64,000 bases of DNA from Candidatus Freyarchaeota archaeon (GCA_030587365.1 JAUQZE010000023.1:1-64000), one strand, 5' to 3'; counted from the stretch's first letter, positions 34,997-44,845 are shown. Translations and numbers: made by a program. Notes: generated by a model not told the origin, from the sequence alone.

Positions 34997-35521
34997 CTAG
35001 TATTTGTCCCAATGGATCATTTCTTCGAGTTTTCTCCTAGTCGGCGGTTTTTCTGGTATCTTTGACGGATATCCTAGGGCTAGGATGCTGAACGGTTCTA
35101 CATGTTCGGGGATGTTCAGCAGTTCTCTTATGACACTTTTGTTAAGAACGGAATCCCAGCAGGTTCCTAAGCCTAGTGCATAGGCTGCGAGCATCATGTT
35201 CTGCATTGCAGCTGACGCGTCCATGGGCATAAAAAATGATATAGCTCTATCGTATCCTTTAGCGTACTTCTTATGGTTAACACATACTACCAAAGCTACT
35301 GGAGAGTCCTTTAAGTAGGGAGCGTTTCCGGACGCTGCAGCCAGCTTGTCTCTTTTTTCTTTTTCTGAAACCACCACAACTTCTATTGGTTGTTGGTTGC
35401 CAGCTGAGGGAGCCCACCTTGCTGCTTCAATGATTTTTTCTATTGAGTCCTTGGGAACTCTTTTGCTTGAGTTGTAGTCTCTGATGCTTCTCCTATTTTT
35501 TATGGCTTCAAAAATATCCAT
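34997..35521 (-). CDS. Nitroreductase family protein
   Basis: 174 residues of the FMN-dependent nitroreductase fold: IKNRRSIRDYNSSKRVP at residue 6, ARWAPSAGNQQPIEV near 33 for FMN binding, AMQNMMLAAYALGLGTCWDS (about 105-124), and the C-terminal ALGYPSK. Such enzymes use NAD(P)H to reduce nitro groups, quinones or other substrates. Length is standard. ATG at 35521 has AAGGATG upstream. It follows the vWA gene by 36 bases on the same strand and may be transcribed with it. Confidence 0.88.
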   Translation of the reverse strand: MDIFEAIKNRRSIRDYNSSKRVPKDSIEKIIEAARWAPSAGNQQPIEVVVVSEKEKRDKLAAASGNAPYLKDSPVALVVCVNHKKYAKGYDRAISFFMPMDASAAMQNMMLAAYALGLGTCWDSVLNKSVIRELLNIPEHVEPFSILALGYPSKIPEKPPTRRKLEEMIHWDKY

Positions 35522-35556
35522 ATTGGTTCATCCTTCTTGAAAAATAATTATTGAAC

Positions 35557-37059
35557 TTATCTTGTGTAGATATAGGGATTTAAGTCTTTTTTCGCGGCTA
35601 GAATCACCATGTTGGCTAGTTCTTGGAGGTTTTTAACTGGATAGCACTCCGCCCCTGCCTGAACGTAGTAGTCCACTACGGAGTCGCCGGTGTTCCAGAA
35701 TTTGGGGTCTTCGGGGTTGAGAATCATTAGTCTTTTTGGTATCTTGGCGAGTTTGGCTATTTTGTCGGCTGAGCGTGGGTGTCCTCTGGCGCTGCCGTAG
35801 ACTTCTCTTCTTCCCAGGTAGTCTCTGCAGTCGCTGAGAATTATAACGGTGGTTTTCTTGGTTATGTCGCTCTGGGTTTTTTTGAGGAAGTCTTCAAAGG
35901 CTGTTTCCATGTTGCTGTTTCCACCTCCCCGGTAGAAGTCCCACCAGTGGCTGATTTCTTGGAATAGTCTCTCAACCATTCCCTTGTCTAGGGCTTTGGT
36001 TACCGCCCAGCAGTAGTCTGTGAAAATGTAGCCCTTAACTTCGCTGAAAGCCTTTTTGATTCCCAGCATCAGGGTTATGAAGAAATCCGATATCCACTCG
36101 CAGCTTCCAGAAACATCGCAGAGCAGTATGATTTCTGGTTTCTGAACCTTCCTCCTCTTATGCTCCAGCTTCACCATTACTCCACCGTACTCCAAGGATT
36201 TGCGGATGGTTTTGCGAATGTTTATCTTGCCCTTATCCGCTAGCTTCTCTCTTCGGGAGAGCTTGGATGCCAGCTGCTGTGCCAGTCTCTTTATGGTCTT
36301 CTCGACTTTATCCACATTGTTAACTAGGAAAACTAGGTCTCCGGCATACTTGTTGAAGTCTAATTCTTCTATGTTTGGGTAATCCAGCTTCACGAGTTTA
36401 GAGATGAGGTCTTCTAGGGGGTATTCTTCTCGGAATAATTCTAGATACTTTCTCTGTGTTATGTTTAGAACCTCTTTAATCCTCCCCAGGTAATCCTCGA
36501 AGTCGGCAGTGTCTTCTACCGCCCAACCCGAATAAAGTTTCATGTACTCTATGAAGTTTCTGAGCATCTGGGCAAAGGTGTCGGGGTCTTGAGTTTTGCT
36601 GAGAATCCTTTCCAAGAGCTGATCCGCAGCCCCTTCCAAGTCATTCTCGTCGATTGCCTTTCCTATTCCTCTGATGCCTCCGTATCTTGCCAATACTCCT
36701 TGCTGCTGCCTCTGCTGGTCGCGTTGCGGGGTCGGAGGTTGCTGAGCATCTTCCTGACGCAATCTCTCTGTTACCTGTTCTTGTCTAATTCCCTTGGAGA
36801 GTTCAGATTCTCCTCTCCGGGTTGGGGTTTGCTGTAAAGGCTTTTTGCTTTCCTGCATTTGGTTGCAGAAATAGAGATCGAATATATAGTCGAAATCGGG
36901 TCTGTCCATTTCTTCTTTTATGAGGCAAGAGGCCAGACCCTCTCTCATTATTTCCTTATCTATGTCTAGGAGTGAAAACGCTTTGCAGGCGTCGATAGTC
37001 TCTGCTAATCCTACTCTAATGTTTCTTTCGCGGAGAAGCCTTACAAAGCCCTCAATCAT
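35557..37059 (-). CDS. vWA domain protein (CoxE-like), partner of MoxR ATPase
   Basis: 500 residues. An N-terminal helical part (GFVRLLRERNIRVGLAE at the start) is typical of CoxE-type proteins; a Gln-rich low-complexity linker lies near 85-125; the C-terminal vWA domain has LLCDVSGSCEW, RGGGNSNMETAF and ILSDCRDYLG, so the MIDAS residues are present (DxSGS). Together with the MoxR-type ATPase 25 bases upstream it should form a chaperone pair that inserts cofactors or remodels a metalloenzyme. The client is not visible in the window. ATG 37059 has GAGGA just upstream. Confidence 0.85.
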   Translation of the reverse strand: MIEGFVRLLRERNIRVGLAETIDACKAFSLLDIDKEIMREGLASCLIKEEMDRPDFDYIFDLYFCNQMQESKKPLQQTPTRRGESELSKGIRQEQVTERLRQEDAQQPPTPQRDQQRQQQGVLARYGGIRGIGKAIDENDLEGAADQLLERILSKTQDPDTFAQMLRNFIEYMKLYSGWAVEDTADFEDYLGRIKEVLNITQRKYLELFREEYPLEDLISKLVKLDYPNIEELDFNKYAGDLVFLVNNVDKVEKTIKRLAQQLASKLSRREKLADKGKINIRKTIRKSLEYGGVMVKLEHKRRKVQKPEIILLCDVSGSCEWISDFFITLMLGIKKAFSEVKGYIFTDYCWAVTKALDKGMVERLFQEISHWWDFYRGGGNSNMETAFEDFLKKTQSDITKKTTVIILSDCRDYLGRREVYGSARGHPRSADKIAKLAKIPKRLMILNPEDPKFWNTGDSVVDYYVQAGAECYPVKNLQELANMVILAAKKDLNPYIYTR

Positions 37060-37084
37060 TCCTCAAGACCTTACCCCTTAATTG

Positions 37085-37996
37085 TCAGTTTCCGACACCG
37101 AGAAGGTTTTCTATGCCTTTTCGTTTCACCATGTCGATGTCGCTTTTAACCTTGAGGAGGGTTGACAAAAGAGTGTTAACAGTATCCGGGTCTAAATCAT
37201 TCTTTCCTACGGCGAGTAGGGATCTGGCAAAGTCTATGGATTCTGCTATGGAGGGAGTTTTTTGCAGTCTCAGGTTTCTGAGATTTTCCACGAAGTCCAA
37301 AATATTATCTACAAGTTCATCATACATCTGGGGGCAGTTAAGCAGAATAATCCTCTTCTCAAGTTCCTTGGGAGGATAGTCCAAGTAAAGGTGTAAGCAG
37401 CGTCTTTTGAGCGGTTCGGACAGCTCTCTTGAACTGTTGGAAGTTAGTACCGTAATGAGTTTTTGGTTTTCGGGTGCTCTCACGGTTCCCAGCTCGGGAA
37501 TAGTGATCTGCCGCTCTCCCAACAGTTCTAGGAGGAAGGCTTCGAATTGTTCATCAGCCTTATCAATCTCATCTATGAGGAGCACAGCCTCGGGTGATTT
37601 TAGGGCGGTTAAAAGTGGGCGTTCCAGAAGGTACTCCTCGGAGAATATCGTCTTTTCGCATTCATCGTTGTCTTTGAGATGGTTCATCTGGATTTTTAGG
37701 AGCTGCTTGTGATAGTTCCACTCGTAGATTGATTGTTCGGGAAGGAGCCCCTCGTAACACTGCAGCCGAATCAGGGGGAAACCGAACAGTTTCGATGTGC
37801 AAACACCTAGGTAGGTTTTACCGCAACCCGCAGGGCCCTCAACCAGAATTGGTTTGTCGAGCTGGAAGGCTAGAAAAAGAGTGGTAACTATCTTCTGGTT
37901 TGGCAAATAGCCGACTCTTACGAGACCATCTTCAATGTCGTGGGGTTTAAGTTTCGCTGGATGCTCAAGGAGTTCTCTGGGAACCAGACCGTCCAT
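37085..37996 (-). CDS. MoxR-family AAA+ ATPase
   Basis: 303 residues with Walker A EGPAGCGKTYLG (about residue 53), Walker B AVLLIDEIDKADE (about 137), and LTSNSSRELSEPLKRRC with sensor 1 and arginine finger. The short MoxR lid follows (NLRLQKTPSIAESIDFARSLL). MoxR/vWA pairs mature metalloenzymes such as CO dehydrogenase or methanol dehydrogenase. The downstream vWA gene begins 25 bases after the stop. ATG 37996 has GGTGGGA upstream. Confidence 0.92.
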   Translation of the reverse strand: MDGLVPRELLEHPAKLKPHDIEDGLVRVGYLPNQKIVTTLFLAFQLDKPILVEGPAGCGKTYLGVCTSKLFGFPLIRLQCYEGLLPEQSIYEWNYHKQLLKIQMNHLKDNDECEKTIFSEEYLLERPLLTALKSPEAVLLIDEIDKADEQFEAFLLELLGERQITIPELGTVRAPENQKLITVLTSNSSRELSEPLKRRCLHLYLDYPPKELEKRIILLNCPQMYDELVDNILDFVENLRNLRLQKTPSIAESIDFARSLLAVGKNDLDPDTVNTLLSTLLKVKSDIDMVKRKGIENLLGVGN

Positions 37997-38578
37997 AAAA
38001 TCCCACCAGTAAAAATCGCTTCAAAACTGGGTGACAGTATTTTTAAACAAGCTATAAATCTATCTATAACATTAAATAAGGCGATAGAGTCAGTTGATTA
38101 GGCCTCTTTTTTTGAGGCTTATCGGGAAAGAAGTCATACTAAAGCTCCTTTTTAAGGGGAGGAGAAGTATGCTCTGAATTTCACACAACTAAATGACGAT
38201 GCCCATTTTCTCTTATAGATACCATTATTTCTGCGCATTCAAATTTTCGATATTTAAAGTATGATAATAAAAATACAAATATCTGCTTCAGTCATCTCCC
38301 GCGGATTTTTAACCTTTGTAAAAATAACTTCTAAAATAGTGGTTTAGGTAATGTTTCCTGAAAGATAAGAATAAAAATATTCGGATACCAAATTAATTTT
38401 AAGGGGCGTTTAATTATGTCCTTTTTGAGGCTCTTGATTTGACACTTGTAGGTTGTTTGTGATTCCCATAGATTTGTCAGGAGATGTCGAATACGATTTC
38501 CAGTTCATTCCCACAACACTCTTTCGTTTTGTGGATAAGCGTTTCTAACCAAAAATTATGAGTCGCCAACGCCCGTAT
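37997..38578. other. Intergenic stretch, 582 bases, with two hairpins
   Basis: Near the left end are two possible hairpins: GCCTC-T7-GAGGC (38103-38119) and CTCC...GGGGAG around 38152-38170. The remainder is AT-rich with no frame over about 30 codons that looks coding. The MoxR promoter should lie close to 38030-38070 (TATCTATAACATTAAA region). Confidence 0.4.
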
Positions 38579-38680
38579 TCATTCTAATTCTCCTCCACAA
38601 GTTGGACAGAAATCAGAATCCTCTGATACTTGGGCTTTACAATTGGGGCATTGTCGCATCTGCTGTATCTGAGGGGTGAC
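38579..38680 (-). pseudogene. Zinc-ribbon tail cut off from the gene at 38681 by an in-frame TAA
   Basis: Directly after the TAA of the upstream frame the same reading frame continues for 33 codons (VTPQIQQMRQCPNCKAQVSE and on) with a complete CxxC-CxxC zinc ribbon and ends at TGA. An own start (ATG in the MRQCPNC part) would give only 26 residues. The natural reading is that one protein was split by a nonsense change or a base error. Confidence 0.65.
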
Positions 38681-39067
38681 TTAATTTTTCGTAGTCGCGT
38701 CCCCGCTTCCTTTATACTTTGCCATTGCATTAAAATAAGCTGACATTTTTTCAACTATTTCATTATACTGTTTATCTGCCATGTGAACCCCTATCAGTCC
38801 ACCCCAGGCGCCACTATATTGCTTGGACACACGAATTACAGCGGTTTGGTCTTGTAATATGGATATTTCGAAACCGATTTCATAGTATTGGGAAAAAGAC
38901 CTAAATGCAATATTCATCACTAGACTACCTTTTTTGGCTACCCCTAGGTATTCACCCTTCCATTCTACTCGAAATTCATTCCATTCGAAAAAGCGTTGGA
39001 CCACCTCTCTTATATTAGGTATTTGCCCTACAGGAATATCGGTATAGTCCAATAATACACTCCCCAA
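38681..39067 (-). CDS. Small alpha-beta protein of unknown function, probably truncated
   Basis: 128 residues from TTG 39067. Alternating strands (FRVEWKGEYLGVAKKGSLVM, YYEIGFEISILQDQTAVIRV) and a final helix (QYNEIVEKMSAYFNAMAKY) suggest a compact alpha-beta domain; the family is not recognised. In archaea such domains often end in a zinc ribbon, and one is encoded in the same frame just beyond the TAA stop (see 38579-38680). No Shine-Dalgarno site; an AT-rich element (AATTTAAGA) about 35 bases upstream fits leaderless transcription. Confidence 0.6.
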   Translation of the reverse strand: MGSVLLDYTDIPVGQIPNIREVVQRFFEWNEFRVEWKGEYLGVAKKGSLVMNIAFRSFSQYYEIGFEISILQDQTAVIRVSKQYSGAWGGLIGVHMADKQYNEIVEKMSAYFNAMAKYKGSGDATTKN

Positions 39068-39192
39068 AATTTTGTAACTTCTATATGTGTTAATATCTAT
39101 CTTAAATTTTTGGTAGTAAAAAGTCTCCTTGCAGTAACAAAAATAAGTAAACTTTTTGGATTTTTTAAAAAAAGAGTGAGAGGAGTTATGTT

Positions 39193-39921
39193 TTATTTTC
39201 TGAGTTCTTTGAATTCTAGGGCGAGCAGTATGTAGGCTACAAATATTAGTACCATTCCAATAATCCCTATGAACATTAGACCGCCTATTATGGTCAGAAT
39301 GCCAGCTGATAACATTAGGTCTGGTTTAGGTGTCTTCCCGCGAACCACAATCATGGTAGTGCCGAGTAAAATGTAGACAACCACTATTATTAACGCCGAA
39401 ACCGCCAAAGAAATGCCGAATCCCCAACCTATGGTAAACTCTGTCAGAGGTATAATCTGTGTGTAGAAGTAGTAGAATAGGAAAGTCCAGGGGGAGATTG
39501 TGGTTTGTGGAAACGCTCCCAGAGGTATTATAACCGCAATGAGCCCAAAGCCCACTATCAGGCAGAAGGCGGAGATTAGGCTCATGGTGCTCTGCTCTTG
39601 TTTGTAGAGTGCGTAGAATCCAATGCCGGTCATTATGCCGCCTACGGCGAACACTAGAGAAGTTATGAAGGCTAGGTCGAATGAGAGGAAAAGGTTACTT
39701 GTCGCAGAAATATCCGCGAAGGCCATTAGGTATACTGCTTGAGGTGGTAGTAGTGGAAGTGGTCCTATTATGGGTAAGCTTATTTGTGATAGGGAGAGCC
39801 AAGCTATTCCTAGTAAATTATGGTCTCTACCGGAAATGCCTGCTGCAGATACCCCGATCATGATGAGTGCGATTATGCTGATTATGGCTCCTATGGTTGC
39901 GATTTTGTATGCTCTTTCCAT
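39193..39921 (-). CDS. Multi-pass membrane protein, unknown function
   Basis: 242 residues, six or seven hydrophobic helices, start MERAYKIATIGAIISIIALI with a first helix at once. It shows the same helix order and the same GFYxxxK and ILLGxxxxxVRG...SAGIL landmarks as the plus-strand protein at 17953-18690, so they are distant paralogues. GAGGAGATACAT precedes ATG 39921. No function can be proposed. Confidence 0.7.
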   Translation of the reverse strand: MERAYKIATIGAIISIIALIMIGVSAAGISGRDHNLLGIAWLSLSQISLPIIGPLPLLPPQAVYLMAFADISATSNLFLSFDLAFITSLVFAVGGIMTGIGFYALYKQEQSTMSLISAFCLIVGFGLIAVIIPLGAFPQTTISPWTFLFYYFYTQIIPLTEFTIGWGFGISLAVSALIIVVVYILLGTTMIVVRGKTPKPDLMLSAGILTIIGGLMFIGIIGMVLIFVAYILLALEFKELRK

Positions 39922-40290
39922 ATGTATCTCCTCAATTTTTTATTCTTTATTTTTAGAACGGATACATTTAACTACATTCAGTAGTTTACACTATGTATTG
40001 TAGTTACTTAAATATTTTGATTGGAGCAAAACAACCAATTAGATATAATTAATCTGGTGATTAATACAAAAAATTCTTAAAAAACATTTTTTGCAAATTT
40101 TAAAATTCTACATATAGCATATAAACTGGAAACATTCTATACGTTAATTGGGTTCAGAATAGCTTTAGTTTTGAATTTGTTATACATTGAGACTCTTAAG
40201 TTTATGTTATGGAAAATTTGTAAAATGTTTAGGGTAAATTTATTACTTTTTTATATTAAATTTGTTTTAGTTAGTTTTGGAGAGAATTTC
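39922..40290. other. Intergenic stretch, 369 bases (divergent promoters)
   Basis: AT-rich spacer between a minus-strand membrane protein and the plus-strand CoA-transferase pair. The frame from 40171 into the CoA-transferase gene is a non-coding extension (Ile/Phe/Lys-rich). TATA-like stretches occur near 40115-40130; no other signal seen. Confidence 0.4.
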
Positions 40291-41262
40291 ATGGTTGAGG
40301 AAGAAGTTCATGATAAGGCAATGACCGCGTCCGAAGCGGTTAAGAAATTTATAAGCGACGGTGAAAGCGTCTGTTTGGGTAATTTTCTTCAGTCCTCACC
40401 CCTGGCTCTCATACACGAAATCGTTAGGCAGAGGAAGAGGGACTTAACTCTTTGGAGTACGTCCTTGATAGATGAGGCGGATATACTGATCGGCGCTGGG
40501 TGTTTGAAGAGAATGGTTACCGCGTTCACCTACAGGGTGGGGGGAGCCACTCTTCCAACTGAATTCGAGAGGGCTTGGAAAGAGAAGCGGGTAGAAGTGG
40601 AAGATCACTCAAATTATTCAATTATGGCTATGTTAATGGCTGGTGCTATGGGACTAACATTTATGCAGGTTCCTATAACCCTTAAATACACCGATATTTT
40701 CAACAAGAGAAGTTTTATGGGGGAAAACAAGTTCAAGGAGATAGACTGCCCCTTTACCGGAAAGAGGCTGCTTCTGGTTCCAGGCGTTAACCCTGATGTT
40801 GCCATAGTCCATGTTCAGAGGGTGGATGCTTATGGTAACGCTCAGCTCTGGGGAGCTTTGGGAACCGCTAAGTGGTCTTGTTTAGCTAGTAAAAAAATTG
40901 TTGTCTCAGCGGAAGAAATAGTTGATCATGAGATTATTAATAGCAGTCCACATCTCACTATTATTCCGGGTTTTCGGGTTAACGCAGTTGTTTTGGAACC
41001 TTGGGGAGCGCACCCTGCGGAGGTTCAGGGATACTATGATATGGACGTCCCATTTAGAGGAGTGTTTTTTGCGATGGATGCGAACCCTGAGAGTCTGCAA
41101 GCCTTTCTCTATGAGTGGATATACAATCTGGAGAACAGAGAGGAATACATAGAACACTACATTGAAAGGTTTGGAATGAAGTATTTACAAAGATTAAAAG
41201 CCAAACCCTACTTTAGCGCTCCTGCCAATTACGGCTCATCTTTTACCAGAGAATCCCTATGA
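40291..41262 (+). CDS. CoA-transferase subunit A (glutaconate CoA-transferase-like)
   Basis: 323 residues from ATG 40291, where GGAGAG is upstream and the CoA-transferase family alignment begins (TASEAVKKFISDGESVCLG). It carries GIxCoA-transferase landmarks such as CLGNFLQSSPLALIHEIVRQ and NPDVAIVHVQRVDAYGNAQ. Family I enzymes are A/B heteromers that move CoA between acids; catalysis uses a Glu in subunit B. The B gene follows and overlaps in frame usage. Substrate unknown; close relatives also include non-transferase hydrolases. Confidence 0.85.
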   Translation: MVEEEVHDKAMTASEAVKKFISDGESVCLGNFLQSSPLALIHEIVRQRKRDLTLWSTSLIDEADILIGAGCLKRMVTAFTYRVGGATLPTEFERAWKEKRVEVEDHSNYSIMAMLMAGAMGLTFMQVPITLKYTDIFNKRSFMGENKFKEIDCPFTGKRLLLVPGVNPDVAIVHVQRVDAYGNAQLWGALGTAKWSCLASKKIVVSAEEIVDHEIINSSPHLTIIPGFRVNAVVLEPWGAHPAEVQGYYDMDVPFRGVFFAMDANPESLQAFLYEWIYNLENREEYIEHYIERFGMKYLQRLKAKPYFSAPANYGSSFTRESL

Positions 41263-41336
41263 AAGTTTTGGAAATGAGGTGTTTTAAACAATCAGGAACG
41301 AATAAAGTTTTTAGAACAGTGTCTGAGGTGAAAGAA

Positions 41337-42164
41337 ATGGAATACGAAACTATAGAGTTTATTGTGTATCTTGCGTCCAGGGAAATCCAGAACGGGGACC
41401 GTGTTCTCTTAGGTCAGGGAATTCCTATAGCTGCGGGTCTTTTGGCTAAGATGACCCATGCACCAAACTGTATACTGATGACCGAGGCGGGAATCATAGA
41501 TTTTATGCCTTATAAAGCAGCCTTTCACGTAGCGGAAAGCACCACCACAAAGGGCTTCAGCTACGCGTGTGATTTGTCTGACACCTTCACCACAATACTG
41601 TTCAGAGGATACGTGGACCTGTGTTTCCTGGGAGCAGCACAGGTAGATAAATACGGCAACATTAACTCCACAGTAGTAGGAGATTATGAAAGTCCCAAGA
41701 TGCGGCTTCCGGGAGCGGGAGGTGCAGCGGATTTCATTGCATATGCCAAAAAAACCGTAATCACACTAAGAGGCGGAGAATTCGTGGAGAAGCTTGACTA
41801 CTGCTCCTCCCCGGGATATTTAACAGGAGGAAACTCGCGAGAAAAGGCATGCTTTCCACCGGGAACTGGTCCGAGTCTTCTGATAAGTGCTCAGGGGGTT
41901 TTCGGATTTGATAAAAAAACTAAGGAGTTGTATCTTAAGGGTTGTTTTCCAGGCGTCGAAGTAGAGGACATAAGAAAGAGTATTCCCTGGGACTTGAAGA
42001 TAGCACCAGTACTCGAAAAGATAGACCCCCCAACCGAAGAATATTTAGGAATAATTCGAAAATTCGCACCGGGTCTAATTGTGAGAAAAAGCAAGGATCG
42101 CACAAAGATGGTAAGCGGTGTGGTAGAGTTCATTATGGGCAAGCAAGAAAAAAAGAAAAAATGA
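41337..42164 (+). CDS. CoA-transferase subunit B
   Basis: 275 residues. A start at 41337 (MEYETIEFIVYLASREIQNG) is chosen because GAGGTGA stands seven bases before it; ATG 41259 would overlap the A gene by four bases and is the alternative. Family features: NGDRVLLGQGIPIAAGLLAK for the oxyanion loop, MTEAGIIDF, then FLGAAQVDKYGNINSTVVGD and LPGAGGAADF. The catalytic Glu of family I enzymes would be that of MTEAG. The C-terminus is Lys-rich. It forms an A/B heteromer with the gene before it. Confidence 0.85.
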   Translation: MEYETIEFIVYLASREIQNGDRVLLGQGIPIAAGLLAKMTHAPNCILMTEAGIIDFMPYKAAFHVAESTTTKGFSYACDLSDTFTTILFRGYVDLCFLGAAQVDKYGNINSTVVGDYESPKMRLPGAGGAADFIAYAKKTVITLRGGEFVEKLDYCSSPGYLTGGNSREKACFPPGTGPSLLISAQGVFGFDKKTKELYLKGCFPGVEVEDIRKSIPWDLKIAPVLEKIDPPTEEYLGIIRKFAPGLIVRKSKDRTKMVSGVVEFIMGKQEKKKK

Positions 42165-42299
42165 AATAACATTTTTACCAAACCAAATAATTCTCTGGAA
42201 TTATTTATATTCGGATTAAGGGGGAGGGAAAATGGTGCAAATATTTTTATGTGTGGTGTTTTTAGATTGAAATATTTTTGACGTTTCTGGGTGAGGTTT

Positions 42300-43334
42300 A
42301 TGGACGTTAAGTTTGGTTTTTCAATTCCTGTTCCTACGTATAGGTTGGAGTTCGCGATTGATGGCGCTAAGAAGGCGGAGCAGTGTGGTTTTGAGAGTTT
42401 GTGGTATGCGGATCATCTTACTACGATTCCTCCGCAAGGCATGATTTATGATGCCTTTGTATTTTTGACAACAATGGCCTTGAATACTAGCCGCTTAACA
42501 TTGTGTACGGCTGTTTCTGACCCCCATCGTAGGCATCCTGCGGTTACGGCTCATATTCTGGCTACTCTGGATGTGGTTTCCAATGGTAGGGCGATGTTTG
42601 GTGTTGGTGCAGGTGAGGCTATGAATCTGGCCATGTTTAATATTGATGCCCTTAAACCGGTTTCTAAGATGAGGGAGTTTATTGAGGTTATGCGTCTTCT
42701 ATGGAAAGAAGAAAGAGTGAATTATGAAGGCGAATTCTTCAAATTGAAGGATGCCTTTCTGCAGATTAGACCCGTTCAGGATACTATTCCTATTTACGTC
42801 GCGGGAAACGGCCCCGTAGCCAGAATGCTTACCGGGGAGATTGCTGAGGGATGGTTCCCATTCTACGAGAGTCCGAATCTTATTGCCAAACACATTAAGG
42901 ATGTGGGGCAAGGTGCTAAGAAGGCCGGCAGAAGCATGGACGAGATTGATATCTGCTACAACTGTATGACCGCGATTGCTGATGACTTTGAGACAGCCTA
43001 TAAGAGGGTTGAATTCATGAAGGGTGGGCACCTGCTTTTCCCAGAAAAGCTGAAGGAGGAGTACAACATCGACATACCGAAAGATTTGGTTATTCAGAAG
43101 ATGACCCCCTCAAACGAGGACCTTATGAAGCTGGTCCAATACCTTGATAAGGTTCCAAACAGGATACTTCAGGATTTCAATGTGATAGGCACAGTAGACC
43201 AGGTTATGGATCAGTTAGAAGCTTTCGTTAAGGCGGGAGTCAAGCACTTTGCTTTGCTCAACCGGGGACCTGATCCTAACAGGGTGTTTGAAATTTACCG
43301 TGATAAGATAATTCCCTATTTCAAGGAACTATGA
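42300..43334 (+). CDS. LLM-class F420-dependent oxidoreductase (Mer-like)
   Basis: 344 residues of the bacterial-luciferase-like TIM barrel. Starts FGFSIPVPTYRLEFAIDGAK, with ESLWYADHLT near 36, DPHRRHPAVTAHILATLDVV near 77 and VGAGEAMN, the usual cofactor-side motifs of methylenetetrahydromethanopterin reductase and related F420 enzymes. Start ATG 42300 follows GGGTGAGG; GTG 42291 is an alternative. It lies after the CoA-transferase pair and before a second LLM gene. The substrate is not known; a role in reducing an acyl-CoA-derived or C1 compound is inference. Confidence 0.85.
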   Translation: MDVKFGFSIPVPTYRLEFAIDGAKKAEQCGFESLWYADHLTTIPPQGMIYDAFVFLTTMALNTSRLTLCTAVSDPHRRHPAVTAHILATLDVVSNGRAMFGVGAGEAMNLAMFNIDALKPVSKMREFIEVMRLLWKEERVNYEGEFFKLKDAFLQIRPVQDTIPIYVAGNGPVARMLTGEIAEGWFPFYESPNLIAKHIKDVGQGAKKAGRSMDEIDICYNCMTAIADDFETAYKRVEFMKGGHLLFPEKLKEEYNIDIPKDLVIQKMTPSNEDLMKLVQYLDKVPNRILQDFNVIGTVDQVMDQLEAFVKAGVKHFALLNRGPDPNRVFEIYRDKIIPYFKEL

Positions 43335-43512
43335 TCATCAATTCCTGAAAACACCGACAATTAAAAAGAAATAATGTGTAATTTTTCGGAAACCCATGCT
43401 GTCTTACTATAATTAGTTAGTGCACTCCTGAAGTGACTCCTACCAAGCCTTGTGGCTATAGATTTATAAAGAGAAAGAGTCGTATTTTTACAAATATTTT
43501 CAGGGTGTATTT

Positions 43513-44562
43513 ATGCCGCCAGTTCCACAGTTTGGTGCTCATTTGCCTAATGCTCCTCTCTCCGACATTTACGACGCCGTTTCCTATGCTAATAACAATG
43601 GCTTCGACTCCGTATGGGTTGGAGATCACCTAGTAGGAGTCGGAATCAAAGTTTGGGACGCAATGGAACCTTTTCCAACGCTAGCGGGGGTAGCTTCTAG
43701 GACGAAACTAAAGCTGGGAATAAGTGTTGTTGATGCGGCAAGAAGACACCCTGCGGCGTTAGCCCAGAACATTGTAACAGTAGACCATGTTTCAAATGGA
43801 AGACTAATAGTAGGTATCGGGGTAGGGGAGTCTCCTTCCATCAAACCCTTTGGAATTAGGTGGGATAAACCAGTAAGCATAATGAGAGAAACAATAGAAA
43901 TTGTCACGAAGCTTTTCTCAGGCGGCACAATCAACTATGACGGCGAGTTCTACAAGCTAAAAAACGCTTTTCTGCTCCCCCTGCCATTTCAGCAACCACA
44001 CCCGCCCTTCTGGATTGCAGCTAACTCACCCAGAACAAGGAAGATAACCGCAGAACTGGGAGATGGATGGTTACCTCAAGCATTAACTCCAGACGAGTAC
44101 AAAAGATTTTGGAAAGAGATAGAGAACCATGCCAAGAAAGTTGGCAGAGACCCTGAAACAATCGTAAGGGCGAACACCATATACACATCCGTTTCGAAGA
44201 AGGAAGAAGAGGGAACGAACCCCATAGAATTACCAGCAAAAATGCTTTCAGCCTACTGGCCGGAGACCTTGAAGAAGAGAGGAATACATGTTCCAGAAGA
44301 GTTTGGGCTCAATAAATTCACTTACAGCCCAGAATCAATAAAGAGAGTTATGGAGTTCACTAAAAAAGTGCCATTCGACGCGGTCGAGGACCGCTTCATT
44401 TACGGAGCCCCTGAAAATTGCATCGAGAGGATCGATAAACTCTACAAAGCTGGAAACCATTACTTTGTGTGCATACTTCTGGTTCCAACAAAACACAGAA
44501 AGAATCAATACGAACTGTGGGGTAAAAAAATAATTCCCTACTTCAAAGAACAATACGAATAA
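43513..44562 (+). CDS. LLM-class F420-dependent oxidoreductase, second copy
   Basis: 349 residues, same fold and order as the 42300-43334 protein (FDSVWVGDHLVGVG, RRHPAALAQNIVTVDHVSNG, VGIGVGESPS) but with only moderate identity, so this is an old duplication or separate recruitment. It has a longer C-terminal helical part. ATG 43513 follows GGGTGT. Intergenic distance of 178 bases to the first LLM gene suggests its own promoter. Confidence 0.85.
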   Translation: MPPVPQFGAHLPNAPLSDIYDAVSYANNNGFDSVWVGDHLVGVGIKVWDAMEPFPTLAGVASRTKLKLGISVVDAARRHPAALAQNIVTVDHVSNGRLIVGIGVGESPSIKPFGIRWDKPVSIMRETIEIVTKLFSGGTINYDGEFYKLKNAFLLPLPFQQPHPPFWIAANSPRTRKITAELGDGWLPQALTPDEYKRFWKEIENHAKKVGRDPETIVRANTIYTSVSKKEEEGTNPIELPAKMLSAYWPETLKKRGIHVPEEFGLNKFTYSPESIKRVMEFTKKVPFDAVEDRFIYGAPENCIERIDKLYKAGNHYFVCILLVPTKHRKNQYELWGKKIIPYFKEQYE

Positions 44563-44845
44563 CACTCATCCAGAAACAAGTTTTCACAATTACATTAGAA
44601 AGGCATATATGTCTAAAAAATTCACACCCCTCTCCAAGAAGTAGGAGTAGTTTCCCCCTCTCTATCAACCTGTCATCAACCATTCTGGTAAATTCCAAGG
44701 GGAAAAATATATTAAGATTGGAAAATAGATTTCACGACGTTAAAAAGGGCACAAGAAGAGAGAGAAACAATTACGCAACGGAGAAATAATCGAAGATATT
44801 TAAGGATTAAAGTTGATTAAAGTCTAAAAGTGGAGGGTTTATAGA

